A DNA stretch of 64,000 nt from Chloroflexota bacterium (GTDB taxonomy: Bacteria > Chloroflexota > Ktedonobacteria > Ktedonobacterales > JADMIN01): the NCBI GenBank assembly GCA_021323855.1, contig JAJPKE010000035.1, positions 62,001 through 126,000 of the forward strand. Reading direction: 5' to 3'. The notes beneath the pieces were generated by a model, which was not told the origin of the DNA, searched no databases, and was given only the letters and a program-made list of their open reading frames with translations. The stretch's first letter is position 1; each line of letters begins with the position of its first letter. Positions 32,767 through 40,711 of this stretch are shown here, piece by piece. A program made the translations under genes and the position numbers.

Positions 32767-33942
32767 TTAGCGTGGGCGAATCTCGAAACGCAGCTCGACA
32801 TGCCCCAAACGCATGACATCACCGGAGTGGATTTCGACATCTTGGTGTGGTACCAGCGGCGTGCCATTGAGTCGAGTTCGATTAAATGCGTTCAAATCTT
32901 CGATATAGAAATGGCCGGCGCGTCGCGTAATACGCGCATGCCTGCGCGAGACGGTCTGCGCGGGATCGAACGAGAGCAGATCCACATCGGGCCGGAAGCC
33001 GCGCTGTGGATCGCTACGCCCGACGATCATATCCGGGGCGGTCAACGCCATCGGTGGCCCGCCCGCCGGAATCAATGCGCCTACCAACTCCTCGGACCGG
33101 GGAACACTTGACCCATGTCGCTCTGGAATTGGCAGAGCTTCTAATGCCTCAACGAAGGTGTGTGGCGTCTGATAACGGTCGCCCGGTTGTTTGGCGAGCG
33201 CCCGCTGGAAAAAGGCATCATACTCCGGCGGCAATTCCGGGCGCAGCATGCGTGCGGAGGGGATAGGACCATTGAGATGCTGCATGACGACATCCCAGGC
33301 ATGCTCACCATCGTAGGGGACGCGGGAAGTCAGCAATTCGAAGAAGACACAGGCCAGCGAATAGAGGTCCGCGCGCACATCTGCCTTGCGGCTGTTTTCC
33401 ACCTGCTCAGGAGCGACATAAAATGGGGTGCCCACAAAGAAGCCGGTCACTGTGATGTCTTTTGATTCATGGCTGCGCGCCAGACCAAAGTCAGTCAATT
33501 TGACGACATTGTCTATGCTCAGCAACAGGTTCTGTGGCTTGATGTCGCGATGCACGATATCGCAGGCGGCGGCGGTAGCGATACCGGCGGCGGATTGTTC
33601 CGTCAGGTCCACAGCACGAATGATGGGAAACTGCCCCCCGGTCAGGATGGCATGCTTGAGAGTGTGACCGTCTACGTAGTCCATCACAATGAACAGGCAG
33701 CCTTTGTCTTCGCCGAAATCCACCGGACTGACGACATGCGGCCCAGAGAGGCGAGTCAGCAACTCGAACTCACGCTGAAACCGTTCGACCAGTTCGCTCT
33801 CTGCGGCGGCCTGGCGGCTTAGCACCTTGACGGCATACAATCGGTTCGTCTCCAGATCACGGCCAATGTACACGGTGGCCATACTTCCGCTGCCACGCTC
33901 GTCAATCAATTTATAGCGGTTCTTTAGCACTCGACCGAGCAT
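32767..33942 (-). CDS. Ser/Thr protein kinase fused to an FHA domain
   Basis: 391-residue soluble kinase. Motifs: RGSGSMATVYIGRDL (glycine loop), YAVKV with K39, HRDIKPQNLLL, DFGLA, and YVAPEQ. The kinase domain ends near 270; after a short linker the C-terminal 100 residues are an FHA domain (MIVGRSDP, TVSRRHARITRR, NAFNRTRLNG). Fusion lets the kinase bind its own phosphorylated product or a phosphorylated partner. There is no membrane helix. It is first in a three-gene set with the FHA membrane protein and the zinc-ribbon kinase (22- and 59-base gaps). The ATG at 33942 has an acceptable GAGAGGGGACAGGC upstream region. Confidence 0.9.
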   Translation of the reverse strand: MLGRVLKNRYKLIDERGSGSMATVYIGRDLETNRLYAVKVLSRQAAAESELVERFQREFELLTRLSGPHVVSPVDFGEDKGCLFIVMDYVDGHTLKHAILTGGQFPIIRAVDLTEQSAAGIATAAACDIVHRDIKPQNLLLSIDNVVKLTDFGLARSHESKDITVTGFFVGTPFYVAPEQVENSRKADVRADLYSLACVFFELLTSRVPYDGEHAWDVVMQHLNGPIPSARMLRPELPPEYDAFFQRALAKQPGDRYQTPHTFVEALEALPIPERHGSSVPRSEELVGALIPAGGPPMALTAPDMIVGRSDPQRGFRPDVDLLSFDPAQTVSRRHARITRRAGHFYIEDLNAFNRTRLNGTPLVPHQDVEIHSGDVMRLGHVELRFEIRPR

Positions 33943-34425
33943 GCCTGTCCCCTCTCCGGCGTATTGCTATGCCTACGCCCGCTCCACCACACTGTTCTCA
34001 TTCTTTGAGTATCCTTCGCCGGCGCGGAGAGAACACGGCCAGGCAGTAGAACGCGCAACTCCTCATGTGGCCGCGCAGAGTCGCCACCCATTTAGAGCAT
34101 GCGCCCCATTATATCAACGCATAAGACCTGCTCGCAACGCTTCAGGCTCTTGGTCCTGCTCATGTTCCACTCATGCCCTGCTCATACCCTGCTCAAGTTC
34201 TGCTGTTCTTGTTCTCATCTTCTGTAGAATACGCAAAATCCCGTCGCGAGTGATGGTGATAGCCCACCAGATTTCTGTGATGTGGGTCATAGTCTTGCTA
34301 TAGCTTTCCTCGTGATTCCTCATAACTCCCAGTAGCTCGCGCATCCACGGCGTCCACCGTTCGTTGATTTTCTCAGCAAACCGTAAGGGCGCAGAAGGAC
34401 AAGGGACACCAGCAGGGCAGGAGAA
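33943..34425. other. Divergent region with a doubtful small ORF
   Basis: 483 bases between the kinase cluster and a histidine-kinase gene. The right half (about 34150-34250) has imperfect CCTGCTCAT-type repeats. On the minus strand, 34171-34344 encodes a 57-residue helical peptide with protein-like composition (HITEIWWAITITRDGILRIL) but without a good ribosome binding site. It may be a fragment of a lost gene. No RNA or terminator is evident. Confidence 0.4.
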
Positions 34426-35175
34426 ATGACGTTGGCCGAACACGATGAACAAGATGACGTAGAAGCGTTCAAGACCGCCTTCCTCTCGCTTATCTCACAT
34501 GAACTGCGCGCGCCGATCCAGACGATCAACGGCTATCTAGACCTGACGCTTGCCGGTTTGGGTGGCGAATTGAACACACAGCAGGCGCAGTTTCTGCGGC
34601 GGGCGCGCGCCAGCAGCGAGCGTATGGGGGCGCTGGTGGATGATTTGATTCTCCTGGCGCGCTATGCCGCCGGTAAGCTCTCCTGGGTGAAGTCCGACCT
34701 CGATCCGGCGCCGCTGATTCATGACGTCATCGAGGAGCTACGGCCACTGGCGGAGGAGGCGGGGGTGCAGGTGCGTACCCGTCTTCCGGCGCCGCTGCCA
34801 TTGCTGGCGGCGGATGGGCCAAGAATCGAGCAGGCCGTGCGTGATCTGCTGCTGAACGCGCTGGCAGCCACGCCTGCTGGTGAGGTGGTGTCTGTGTCAG
34901 CGCGCGTTATCCCCGATATGTCCGGCGTGGTTGGGATGTTGGTGCTAACTGTGCGTGATCGCGGCATTAGAATTGCTTCAGAAGGTCAGAAGAAGGTGTT
35001 GGAGCAGTTCTTTCGAGATGGCGCGCCAGCAGGAATTGAGCGCCCTCACACGTTTGGTCTTGCGTGCGTACACATCATCGCGGAGGGACACGGCGCGCAG
35101 ATGCGCATCCAGAGCGCCCCCAGAAAAGGGACAGCGGTGAGCATATGGCTCCCGGTATTGTCTGACAATGCCTGA
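34426..35175 (+). CDS. Small cytosolic histidine kinase with degenerate ATP lid
   Basis: 249-residue protein with only the HisKA and HATPase_c parts. The H-box is ISHELRAPIQTINGYLDL with H25 intact. The N-box is RDLLLNALAATPAGE (N present). The G1 box DxGxGI is DRGIRIA, lacking the second Gly, and the G2 box GLGL is GLACVHII, lacking its key Gly residues. ATP binding may therefore be weak. There is no sensor domain, membrane helix or adjacent response regulator. The ATG at 34426 follows CAGGAGAA. It could be a phosphatase, a phosphotransfer domain or a pseudokinase. Expressed as an isolated gene. Confidence 0.82.
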   Translation: MTLAEHDEQDDVEAFKTAFLSLISHELRAPIQTINGYLDLTLAGLGGELNTQQAQFLRRARASSERMGALVDDLILLARYAAGKLSWVKSDLDPAPLIHDVIEELRPLAEEAGVQVRTRLPAPLPLLAADGPRIEQAVRDLLLNALAATPAGEVVSVSARVIPDMSGVVGMLVLTVRDRGIRIASEGQKKVLEQFFRDGAPAGIERPHTFGLACVHIIAEGHGAQMRIQSAPRKGTAVSIWLPVLSDNA

Positions 35176-35387
35176 AGGAACAGTTGAACAGTTCTTCAGT
35201 TCCAGCATCAAAGGAGATGATACGTCTACCGAAGTGCGGTAATGTTGCGGCGCTAAGCGAATCGTAGAGGGTTTGGCCCAGGGTGGTATGAGATTTGCCA
35301 ATAACCAGGCCAATGAGGAGCGTCCTCGGTGTGGACGTATACGTCGAGGCACGTCTGACAAATTTGCTGATTTAGGAGGCATGAGAC

Positions 35388-35633
35388 ATGGGCATGTTGC
35401 GTGTAATGTCGCGACGTGGTGACGACCGGGTCGTCTGGGACCTCGAGAAAGCAGACGTTGGGGAACTCGACGCGGTCGCAGCAGTACAAGAGGCGGAGCG
35501 CATCTTCGCCGCCGAGCGTGAGCGCGGCGCCACCGCGTTCAAGGTGGAAACCGGCAAAGCACCGGAACGAATTGATGTCTTTGACAAGAAAGCAGAACAG
35601 ATCGTACTGGTTCCTCGCGTAGTCGGCGGCTAG
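35388..35633 (+). CDS. Small unknown protein, partner of the next gene
   Basis: 81-residue soluble protein: short strands (RVMSRRGDDRVVWDL, ATAFKVETG, QIVLVPRVVGG) around a helix (DVGELDAVAAVQEAERIFAAERERG). The shape recalls a small beta-grasp-like or split-beta fold but no family is recognised. The ATG at 35388 has a perfect AGGAGG box eight bases upstream. The next gene begins nine bases after its stop, so the two are translated from one message. Confidence 0.72.
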   Translation: MGMLRVMSRRGDDRVVWDLEKADVGELDAVAAVQEAERIFAAERERGATAFKVETGKAPERIDVFDKKAEQIVLVPRVVGG

Positions 35634-35642
35634 GAGGCTGCG

Positions 35643-36098
35643 ATGCTGGAGAGTACGTTTCAGGTCTTGGTACTCGTTTGGGTGGTGCTGACTGCGCTGG
35701 CGCTCTTTTGCCTGGCGCTCTCCATTGGGAGCCACTGGGGAGATTGGGGACGATTGCTCGGCCCGTACTTCTCAGGAGAGCGGCGCGCGCATGCGTTCAT
35801 GCGGGAAATGCTGACGCCGGAGGAATACCAGCAGGTAACGACCTGTGGCTATCTCGATGTCACCAGCCCTTCGACCCCAGACCGCACGTACCGCATCCCC
35901 GGCGCCGGTGGTCTGGTGCATGTCTATGAACATGGACACGCCATCATGGACCTGTGCCTCCAGCCAGTTGACGTTTTACCAGAGGGTGATGTCGTCGTCA
36001 TGCACAAGTTGATGATTCTTGGGAACGAAGACGAATATCTGATGAAAGCCAATCGCTTCGCCCCAGGCATCATCACCTTGCGTCGAGGCTTCCTGTAG
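35643..36098 (+). CDS. Unknown single-pass membrane protein
   Basis: 151-residue protein with one N-terminal membrane helix (about 5-29, VLVLVWVVLTALALFCLALSI) and a soluble domain (40-151) that I do not recognise. The domain has several strands, for example YLDVTSPSTPDRTYRI, LVHVYEHGHAIMDLCLQP and VVVMHKLMILGNEDEYLM. It follows the 81-residue gene by nine bases, so they form a small operon; the soluble partner may bind its cytoplasmic domain. AGGAGG precedes the ATG. It ends near a hairpin that also covers the end of the convergent gene. Confidence 0.68.
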   Translation: MLESTFQVLVLVWVVLTALALFCLALSIGSHWGDWGRLLGPYFSGERRAHAFMREMLTPEEYQQVTTCGYLDVTSPSTPDRTYRIPGAGGLVHVYEHGHAIMDLCLQPVDVLPEGDVVVMHKLMILGNEDEYLMKANRFAPGIITLRRGFL

Positions 36099-36160
36099 CC
36101 GCTCGCCAGAATTTGGCACGATACAGGCTCGCCTGATACCGTTCGATTACCCTATCTTTG

Positions 36161-36190
36161 CAGGGCAGTTGCTCACTGGCAACTGCCCTG
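36161..36190. terminator. Bidirectional hairpin between convergent genes
   Basis: Perfect 12-base-pair stem (36161-36172 with 36179-36190) and a six-base loop, placed 63 bases after the plus-strand gene and overlapping the stop codon of the minus-strand gene. There is no U-tract, so it may be a weak or factor-dependent terminator. Confidence 0.5.
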
Positions 36191-36937
36191 TGTATTGATG
36201 CTGACGGTTGGGCCACCGGCAAACTGGATCATCCCGTTCACCGGCGGGCCGCCGACCTGCACGTCTGAGGCGACCGTAAAGGAGATAACTTCCTTCCCTG
36301 CGCTATTCGTATGGTATGGCCCGGTGGGCGGGTCGTCTACGGTGCAGTCCCCATTTGGGCAATAGCCGAAATTGACGAGGATATTGGTGTACGTGTTGGG
36401 ATAGCCCGGCGCGCGAATGGTCAGCGTTCCGCTCTGCCCAACCATCAGCGGGCATGGATTGAAGGTCCAGGTCACGCCGCTGCCACCACCGGAGCAGATG
36501 AACGGCGCGTTATTGCCACCGCCCGGCGTATCGGTCGGCGTCGCGTCGTTGGGCGTGTCCGTTGGTGTGGCGTTGGGCTGTGGTGACTGCGAGCTGGCAA
36601 TGGTGCCGACCGGCGGGATAGCTGGCGTCTGGAACGGTGCGAAGGTGGCTGTTGGGAACGATGCTGCCTGTTGCACTTTATTGGTGCCGGTATTGCTGTT
36701 GACATCAGCGTTATTATTGCTGCTGGTGAGGCCGAAGCTGGCCAGCGCCGAGTTGGCGGTGGTCGCCACCAACAGCATGCACACGCACAGGAGCAGCACC
36801 ATCCCCAGCCCCACCACGCCCGTCACCGCTGCGCGATACTGTGGATTCGTCTCCCAGCGATCCTGAAAACGCTGAACATACTGGTCCAGCCAGGAGACGC
36901 GCCTGAATGGTGGGAATGGTTGCCTCGGTGTCATCAT
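36173..36937 (-). CDS. Membrane-anchored surface protein, paralogue A
   Basis: 254-residue protein with a cytoplasmic N-terminus (about 40 residues), one membrane helix (about 41-65, VVGLGMVLLLCVCMLLVATTANSA is the hydrophobic core) and an exported Thr/Pro/Asn-rich linker (FQTPAIPPVGTI, TPTDTPNDATPTDTP). A C-terminal strand-rich domain (about 150-254) has paired cysteines (FICSGG, FNPCPL, YCPNGDC). It is a tandem paralogue of the next gene: residues around RFQDRWETN through LTSSNN are nearly identical while the outer domains differ. The function is unknown; the exposed domain may bind or sense something at the cell surface. The stop overlaps a hairpin. Confidence 0.75.
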   Translation of the reverse strand: MMTPRQPFPPFRRVSWLDQYVQRFQDRWETNPQYRAAVTGVVGLGMVLLLCVCMLLVATTANSALASFGLTSSNNNADVNSNTGTNKVQQAASFPTATFAPFQTPAIPPVGTIASSQSPQPNATPTDTPNDATPTDTPGGGNNAPFICSGGGSGVTWTFNPCPLMVGQSGTLTIRAPGYPNTYTNILVNFGYCPNGDCTVDDPPTGPYHTNSAGKEVISFTVASDVQVGGPPVNGMIQFAGGPTVSINTQGSCQ

Positions 36938-37006
36938 GCTGCTTTCGCCTTCCCTCGCCGCTTGTACCTCGTTCCAGTCGCCGTATGCGCTGCTGTGCCT
37001 GCTCCT

Positions 37007-37711
37007 CTAAGATTTGCAGTTCACGGTTGTGCCAGTCTGTAGTGTCCCGCCTGGAAATAAGGCGAAGATCGTGATTGAACCCGTCCCCGTCGCCGTGCAT
37101 GACTGAAGTTGATAGGAGATGGTGCCATTGCCACTTCCATCAGTCTGGCCAGCAGGCTCTACGGTATTGGTGACACATCCAGGAATATTGTAGATGAGGC
37201 CGATTTGGACATTCGGCGAACTCGTGTGAAAAATCAGATTCCCTGTCTGCCCGCGAACCCAGGGATTTGGAGATTGGCTTACTGTCAACGTGCCTGGGCC
37301 ACCGCCACCACCTCCGCAGTTGGAAGTACAGGGTGTTGCCGTTGGCGTATCGGTGGGGATCGGCGTATCAGTCGGCGCTGGTGGCGGCGTTCCCGAATCC
37401 GGCAGGGTGCTGACCGGCGGGATGGCCGGTGTCTGGAACGGCGGGAAGGTCGCTATGGGGAAGGTCGCCACGCCACCCAACGTGCGGGAGCCGCTGGACC
37501 CCTGTGTATTCGCATCGTTGTTGCTGCTGGTGAGGCCGAAGCTGGCCAGCGCCGAGTTGGCAGTGGTCGCCACCAACAGCATGCACACGCACAGGAGCAG
37601 CACCATCCCCAGCCCCACCACGCCCGTCACCGCCGCGCGGTACTGGGCGTTGGTTTCCCATCTATCTTGAAAGCGCCGAACGAAGCGATCTAACCACGAC
37701 CTCTCAAACAT
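37007..37711 (-). CDS. Membrane-anchored surface protein, paralogue B
   Basis: 234-residue paralogue of the preceding protein. It shares the cytoplasmic start (RFQDRWETNAQYRAAV), the membrane helix and the beginning of the linker, and then diverges: a Thr/Pro-rich linker (PAPTDTPIPTDTPTATP), a Gly run, and a different strand-rich C-terminal domain with NPWVRGQTGNLIFHT and Cys pairs. At DNA level about 108 bases are identical but one between 36721-36828 and 37525-37632. It is upstream of paralogue A on the same strand, with a 69-base gap. Start at 37711, ATG with an AGAGG-like site. Confidence 0.75.
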   Translation of the reverse strand: MFERSWLDRFVRRFQDRWETNAQYRAAVTGVVGLGMVLLLCVCMLLVATTANSALASFGLTSSNNDANTQGSSGSRTLGGVATFPIATFPPFQTPAIPPVSTLPDSGTPPPAPTDTPIPTDTPTATPCTSNCGGGGGGPGTLTVSQSPNPWVRGQTGNLIFHTSSPNVQIGLIYNIPGCVTNTVEPAGQTDGSGNGTISYQLQSCTATGTGSITIFALFPGGTLQTGTTVNCKS

Positions 37712-37841
37712 GCGCCGCTATCCTGTCCATCCCTTGCTGTCCGGCAGACCGGAGCAGTCACCCTGCCCTAGTGGTTGCCGTCACTTGACTACGAAACGTC
37801 ATCATTTTAACAGGGTGAGGCGCAAGAGGCGGCAATGTCGC

Positions 37842-38873
37842 CTAGTGGCTGGTACTTCCTGGTGAGAGGCGTTCTGGGGACGATAGCAGCGTTTCCAGCG
37901 TCGCAATGACGGCGGGGACGGCGATATCTTCCATGCGGTGCGTGTCCGCGCGCAGGATAGTCACCTGCCGACCGACCGGCGCCCACACGCCAGGGTCGCT
38001 CGGCCCGAAGAGCGCCAGCGTTGGCACGCCAGCGAGCGCAGCGAGATGCGCCACGCCTGAATCATTGCCGATGTAGGAGGCGCAGCATTGCAGCAGCGCC
38101 ACCAACTGGCCGAGTGGTACGTTCCGCGCGACGGCAGGCTGCGGTAAGCTACTGGCAGCGAGGGCGGCGCGTGTCACCTCATCATCCAGTGGCCCCTCGA
38201 TCAAGAGCGGCGCACATCCCCGCGCTACAAGTTCCTGGATGAGCGCGGCGAATGACTGCGACGGCCAGCATTTCGCCGCGCCACCGCTCCCCGCGTGCAG
38301 CGCAATCACTGGCGTTTGCCCGGTATGCTCAGGAAAGGTGCTCCGCCAGAAGTTGTCTGCCGCTGCATCTTCGGCTGGCGTCGCATGGAGCGGCGGGAAA
38401 TGCGCAGCAAGGGCTTCGCGGGTAACTGGCGCATTGACACCAAGCGGCACCAGCGCGCGGGCCAGCGTCACCGCCAGATGTTCGGGCGACTGTACGGATG
38501 CTATGGGAATAGGGCGACCGGAGGCAATGACACTTGCCTGCGCGCCAAATCGCTGAAGGTTACGCTGTACCGCGCCATCCGCATCAGGCAGCCACGCGAC
38601 GACGGTGCTATCAGCGATCAGCCGCTGCACCGGACTGTTCGCTGGCGGCTCATCGGCAAAGAGCGCGGTCCAGAGTGGGCTGTCATAGGGCGAGAAATCA
38701 TCCGCCAGGCCGGACGCCCGCGCCAGTTGCCCAACATCGCGCCGTGCGACGAAATGGATAGATGCCGTCGGCCATTGCGCGCGGGCCAGCGCCAGCGACG
38801 GCAACGCCAGCAGCGTATCGCCCAGCGCTCCCGGACGAATGAAGACTAACCGCCTGATAGGATATGACTCCAT
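37842..38873 (-). CDS. Glycosyltransferase family 9 (heptosyltransferase-like)
   Basis: 343-residue GT9 enzyme. The N-terminus RLVFIRPGALGDTLLALPSLALAR is the classic GALGD opening of heptosyltransferases; ALHAGSGGAAKCWP and YIGNDSGVAHLAALAGVPTLALFGPSDP are the donor-binding motifs. In proteobacteria these build LPS inner core from ADP-heptose; in a Gram-positive-type cell they are more likely to glycosylate surface polysaccharide or protein. It is the last gene of a run with DUF1648 (17-base gap), on the same strand. Start at 38873, ATG. The family is firm; the acceptor is unknown. Confidence 0.88.
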   Translation of the reverse strand: MESYPIRRLVFIRPGALGDTLLALPSLALARAQWPTASIHFVARRDVGQLARASGLADDFSPYDSPLWTALFADEPPANSPVQRLIADSTVVAWLPDADGAVQRNLQRFGAQASVIASGRPIPIASVQSPEHLAVTLARALVPLGVNAPVTREALAAHFPPLHATPAEDAAADNFWRSTFPEHTGQTPVIALHAGSGGAAKCWPSQSFAALIQELVARGCAPLLIEGPLDDEVTRAALAASSLPQPAVARNVPLGQLVALLQCCASYIGNDSGVAHLAALAGVPTLALFGPSDPGVWAPVGRQVTILRADTHRMEDIAVPAVIATLETLLSSPERLSPGSTSH

Positions 38874-38890
38874 ATGCCGTATGCCATTAT

Positions 38891-40009
38891 TCAGCGCGTG
38901 GTGGAGAACACGATACTCAAGACGGCGATAACGATTGGCAGCGCCAGAACCCCGGCAAAGACGGCGATGGCTCTGGGATTGCCAAAGTTGAGTGTCCAGC
39001 CGACGCCGTAACGCCGCTCCACGAAAAGCGACGGATCACTGGCATTGACATAGAACGCGCCGTATTTCCAGTAGCGGTCGTCCATGCGGTCGGTCGTCGT
39101 TGCCGTTGCCGGGTCGAGTCGCGCGCCACCCTGGCCGGTGCGCAGGGATACCGCAAAGACGGCAACCAGCATCACCAACGTTGCGCCGATGGTAACGGGG
39201 GCAATCCAGGCTGCTGCGAAATGCTTCCCTGTGGCGGCCTGAGCAATAGCCACCGCCAGGAAGCCAAAGAGCGCAAGCAAGAATGTCTTGATAGCAAATA
39301 TCATACGCAGCCAGATACGGCGGAACCGTTCCTCAGCGCGGCCAGGAATGACTTTGGCCCCTACCATCAGAATCGAGACAATGGTAAGCAATAAATACAG
39401 GCCAAGTTGCGACCAGACGAGCGCAAAATACGAGCCGATGGTCTTTGGCCTGTAGGCGTTTGCATTGCCTGCCGTGTCGAAGTGTGTCGCGATAATCGCG
39501 GGCGCGCTGGCGTATTGTGTGGCAAGATAGGCCACCGTCGCGGCAATGATGGCGAGCGGCAGCAGTTCCCAGATCAGCGGCACATAGTCACCATAGTGAC
39601 GCGGGCGCAGTTCAGCGGCTGGCGCGACCTGCGGCTGTTGAGAACGCTCACCAGCCTGCGGCACGACCGCCAGGCTGCGGCTGGCGAAATGCGCCATGAG
39701 ATAGGGGACGCCAAAAAGGAGAACGGCGACGAGAATGATCAATGCCGAAAGACCGGCCCGCCAGAAGTCATCAGGGGCAAAGGCCAGGAGTAAGCCGACG
39801 CCCGCCGCAACCAGGATATCCACGATGATGATGCCAATACGGTAGCGCGTAATGATGCGCCGCCCCGCGTCAGTCTCGCGGGAGTTAGGCGCGACAGTGA
39901 CGCCGAAGAGCAGGTCACGGCGTGTCAGGGTTGGCATCACCCAGTCGAGCGCCGTGACGACAAGCAGGATGACGATGACTAATCCTGCCTCGAAATATTG
40001 CACCTTCAT
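38891..40009 (-). CDS. DUF1648/DUF5808 membrane protein
   Basis: 372-residue membrane protein with about seven to eight helices. The middle region has DUF1648 character: IATHFDTAGNANAYRPKTIGSYFALVWSQ. The C-terminus has the DUF5808 motif DDRYWKYGAFYVNASDPSLFVERRYGVGWTLNFGNP, residues about 313-350. Proteins of this type are linked to SdpI-like immunity or membrane-stress functions. The GntR/YtrA-type regulator is directly upstream (54-base gap), a common pairing, so the regulator probably controls it. Start at 40009, ATG with GGAGG at -10. Confidence 0.87.
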   Translation of the reverse strand: MKVQYFEAGLVIVILLVVTALDWVMPTLTRRDLLFGVTVAPNSRETDAGRRIITRYRIGIIIVDILVAAGVGLLLAFAPDDFWRAGLSALIILVAVLLFGVPYLMAHFASRSLAVVPQAGERSQQPQVAPAAELRPRHYGDYVPLIWELLPLAIIAATVAYLATQYASAPAIIATHFDTAGNANAYRPKTIGSYFALVWSQLGLYLLLTIVSILMVGAKVIPGRAEERFRRIWLRMIFAIKTFLLALFGFLAVAIAQAATGKHFAAAWIAPVTIGATLVMLVAVFAVSLRTGQGGARLDPATATTTDRMDDRYWKYGAFYVNASDPSLFVERRYGVGWTLNFGNPRAIAVFAGVLALPIVIAVLSIVFSTTR

Positions 40010-40063
40010 AGCTATAGGTACCTCCGCCTGAGATCAGGCCGGTTCAAATCGTCCAAAATCGTC

Positions 40064-40528
40064 TTACTCATGTTTGCCGTCCGCCGTTCCTAGCGAACCC
40101 GGTCCGTTCTGCGCGGGCGCGAGCCAAACCTCATCCGCCAGCGCCCGCAGACTGGCAATCGTCATGCCCGCCAGCAGCGCCTCCACACGTACATGCGCCA
40201 GCGCCCGCCGCACGCGCGCGATATCCACCGGCTGTGGCTCGCTGGGATGATTGAGCCGTGGATGGACGACGGCGCGCGAGCCATGCCGCAGCAGGATCAC
40301 CTGCTCAGCTTCCAGCGCGCGATAGGCTGCCAGCACGGTATTGACATTGATGCCCAGGTCACCTGCAAGCTGGCGCACGGACGGCAGCGCCATACCCGCG
40401 CGCAGGCGTCCCGCTGCCACGTGTGCCTTCACCTGCGCGACAATCTGCGCATACTTGGGGGCGGGATCGAGTTCATCTAGCTCAATCGTCGCCACCTCGC
40501 CTGTGTTTGTCGTATCTTTTATCCTCAT
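40064..40528 (-). CDS. GntR-family regulator, YtrA-like
   Basis: 154-residue transcription factor. The winged-helix domain (about 20-90) is PKYAQIVAQVKAHVAAGRLRAGMALPSVRQLAGDLGINVNTVLAAYRALEAEQVI, a textbook GntR reader domain. The short C-terminal region (about 95-154) is only helical, as in the YtrA subfamily, which lacks a big ligand domain. It lies upstream of the DUF1648 gene in the same direction, so they are probably cotranscribed. Start at 40528; a strong ribosome binding site is not visible. Confidence 0.9.
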   Translation of the reverse strand: MRIKDTTNTGEVATIELDELDPAPKYAQIVAQVKAHVAAGRLRAGMALPSVRQLAGDLGINVNTVLAAYRALEAEQVILLRHGSRAVVHPRLNHPSEPQPVDIARVRRALAHVRVEALLAGMTIASLRALADEVWLAPAQNGPGSLGTADGKHE

Positions 40529-40711
40529 AGTCGTTATCGCGGTCAGGGCATCGCTGCTAGCCCATCACCCTTGCTCATCACCATTACTAACTGTTATAGC
40601 ATAGGTAGTACAGTTCTGCAAGCATGAGAAGAGGATGGCTGGCTACCTCGGTGTATTTGGTTAGAAATCAACGTGCCAGCCTATTCCCGGGGTTCATCCA
40701 CTGGTCGCTGC

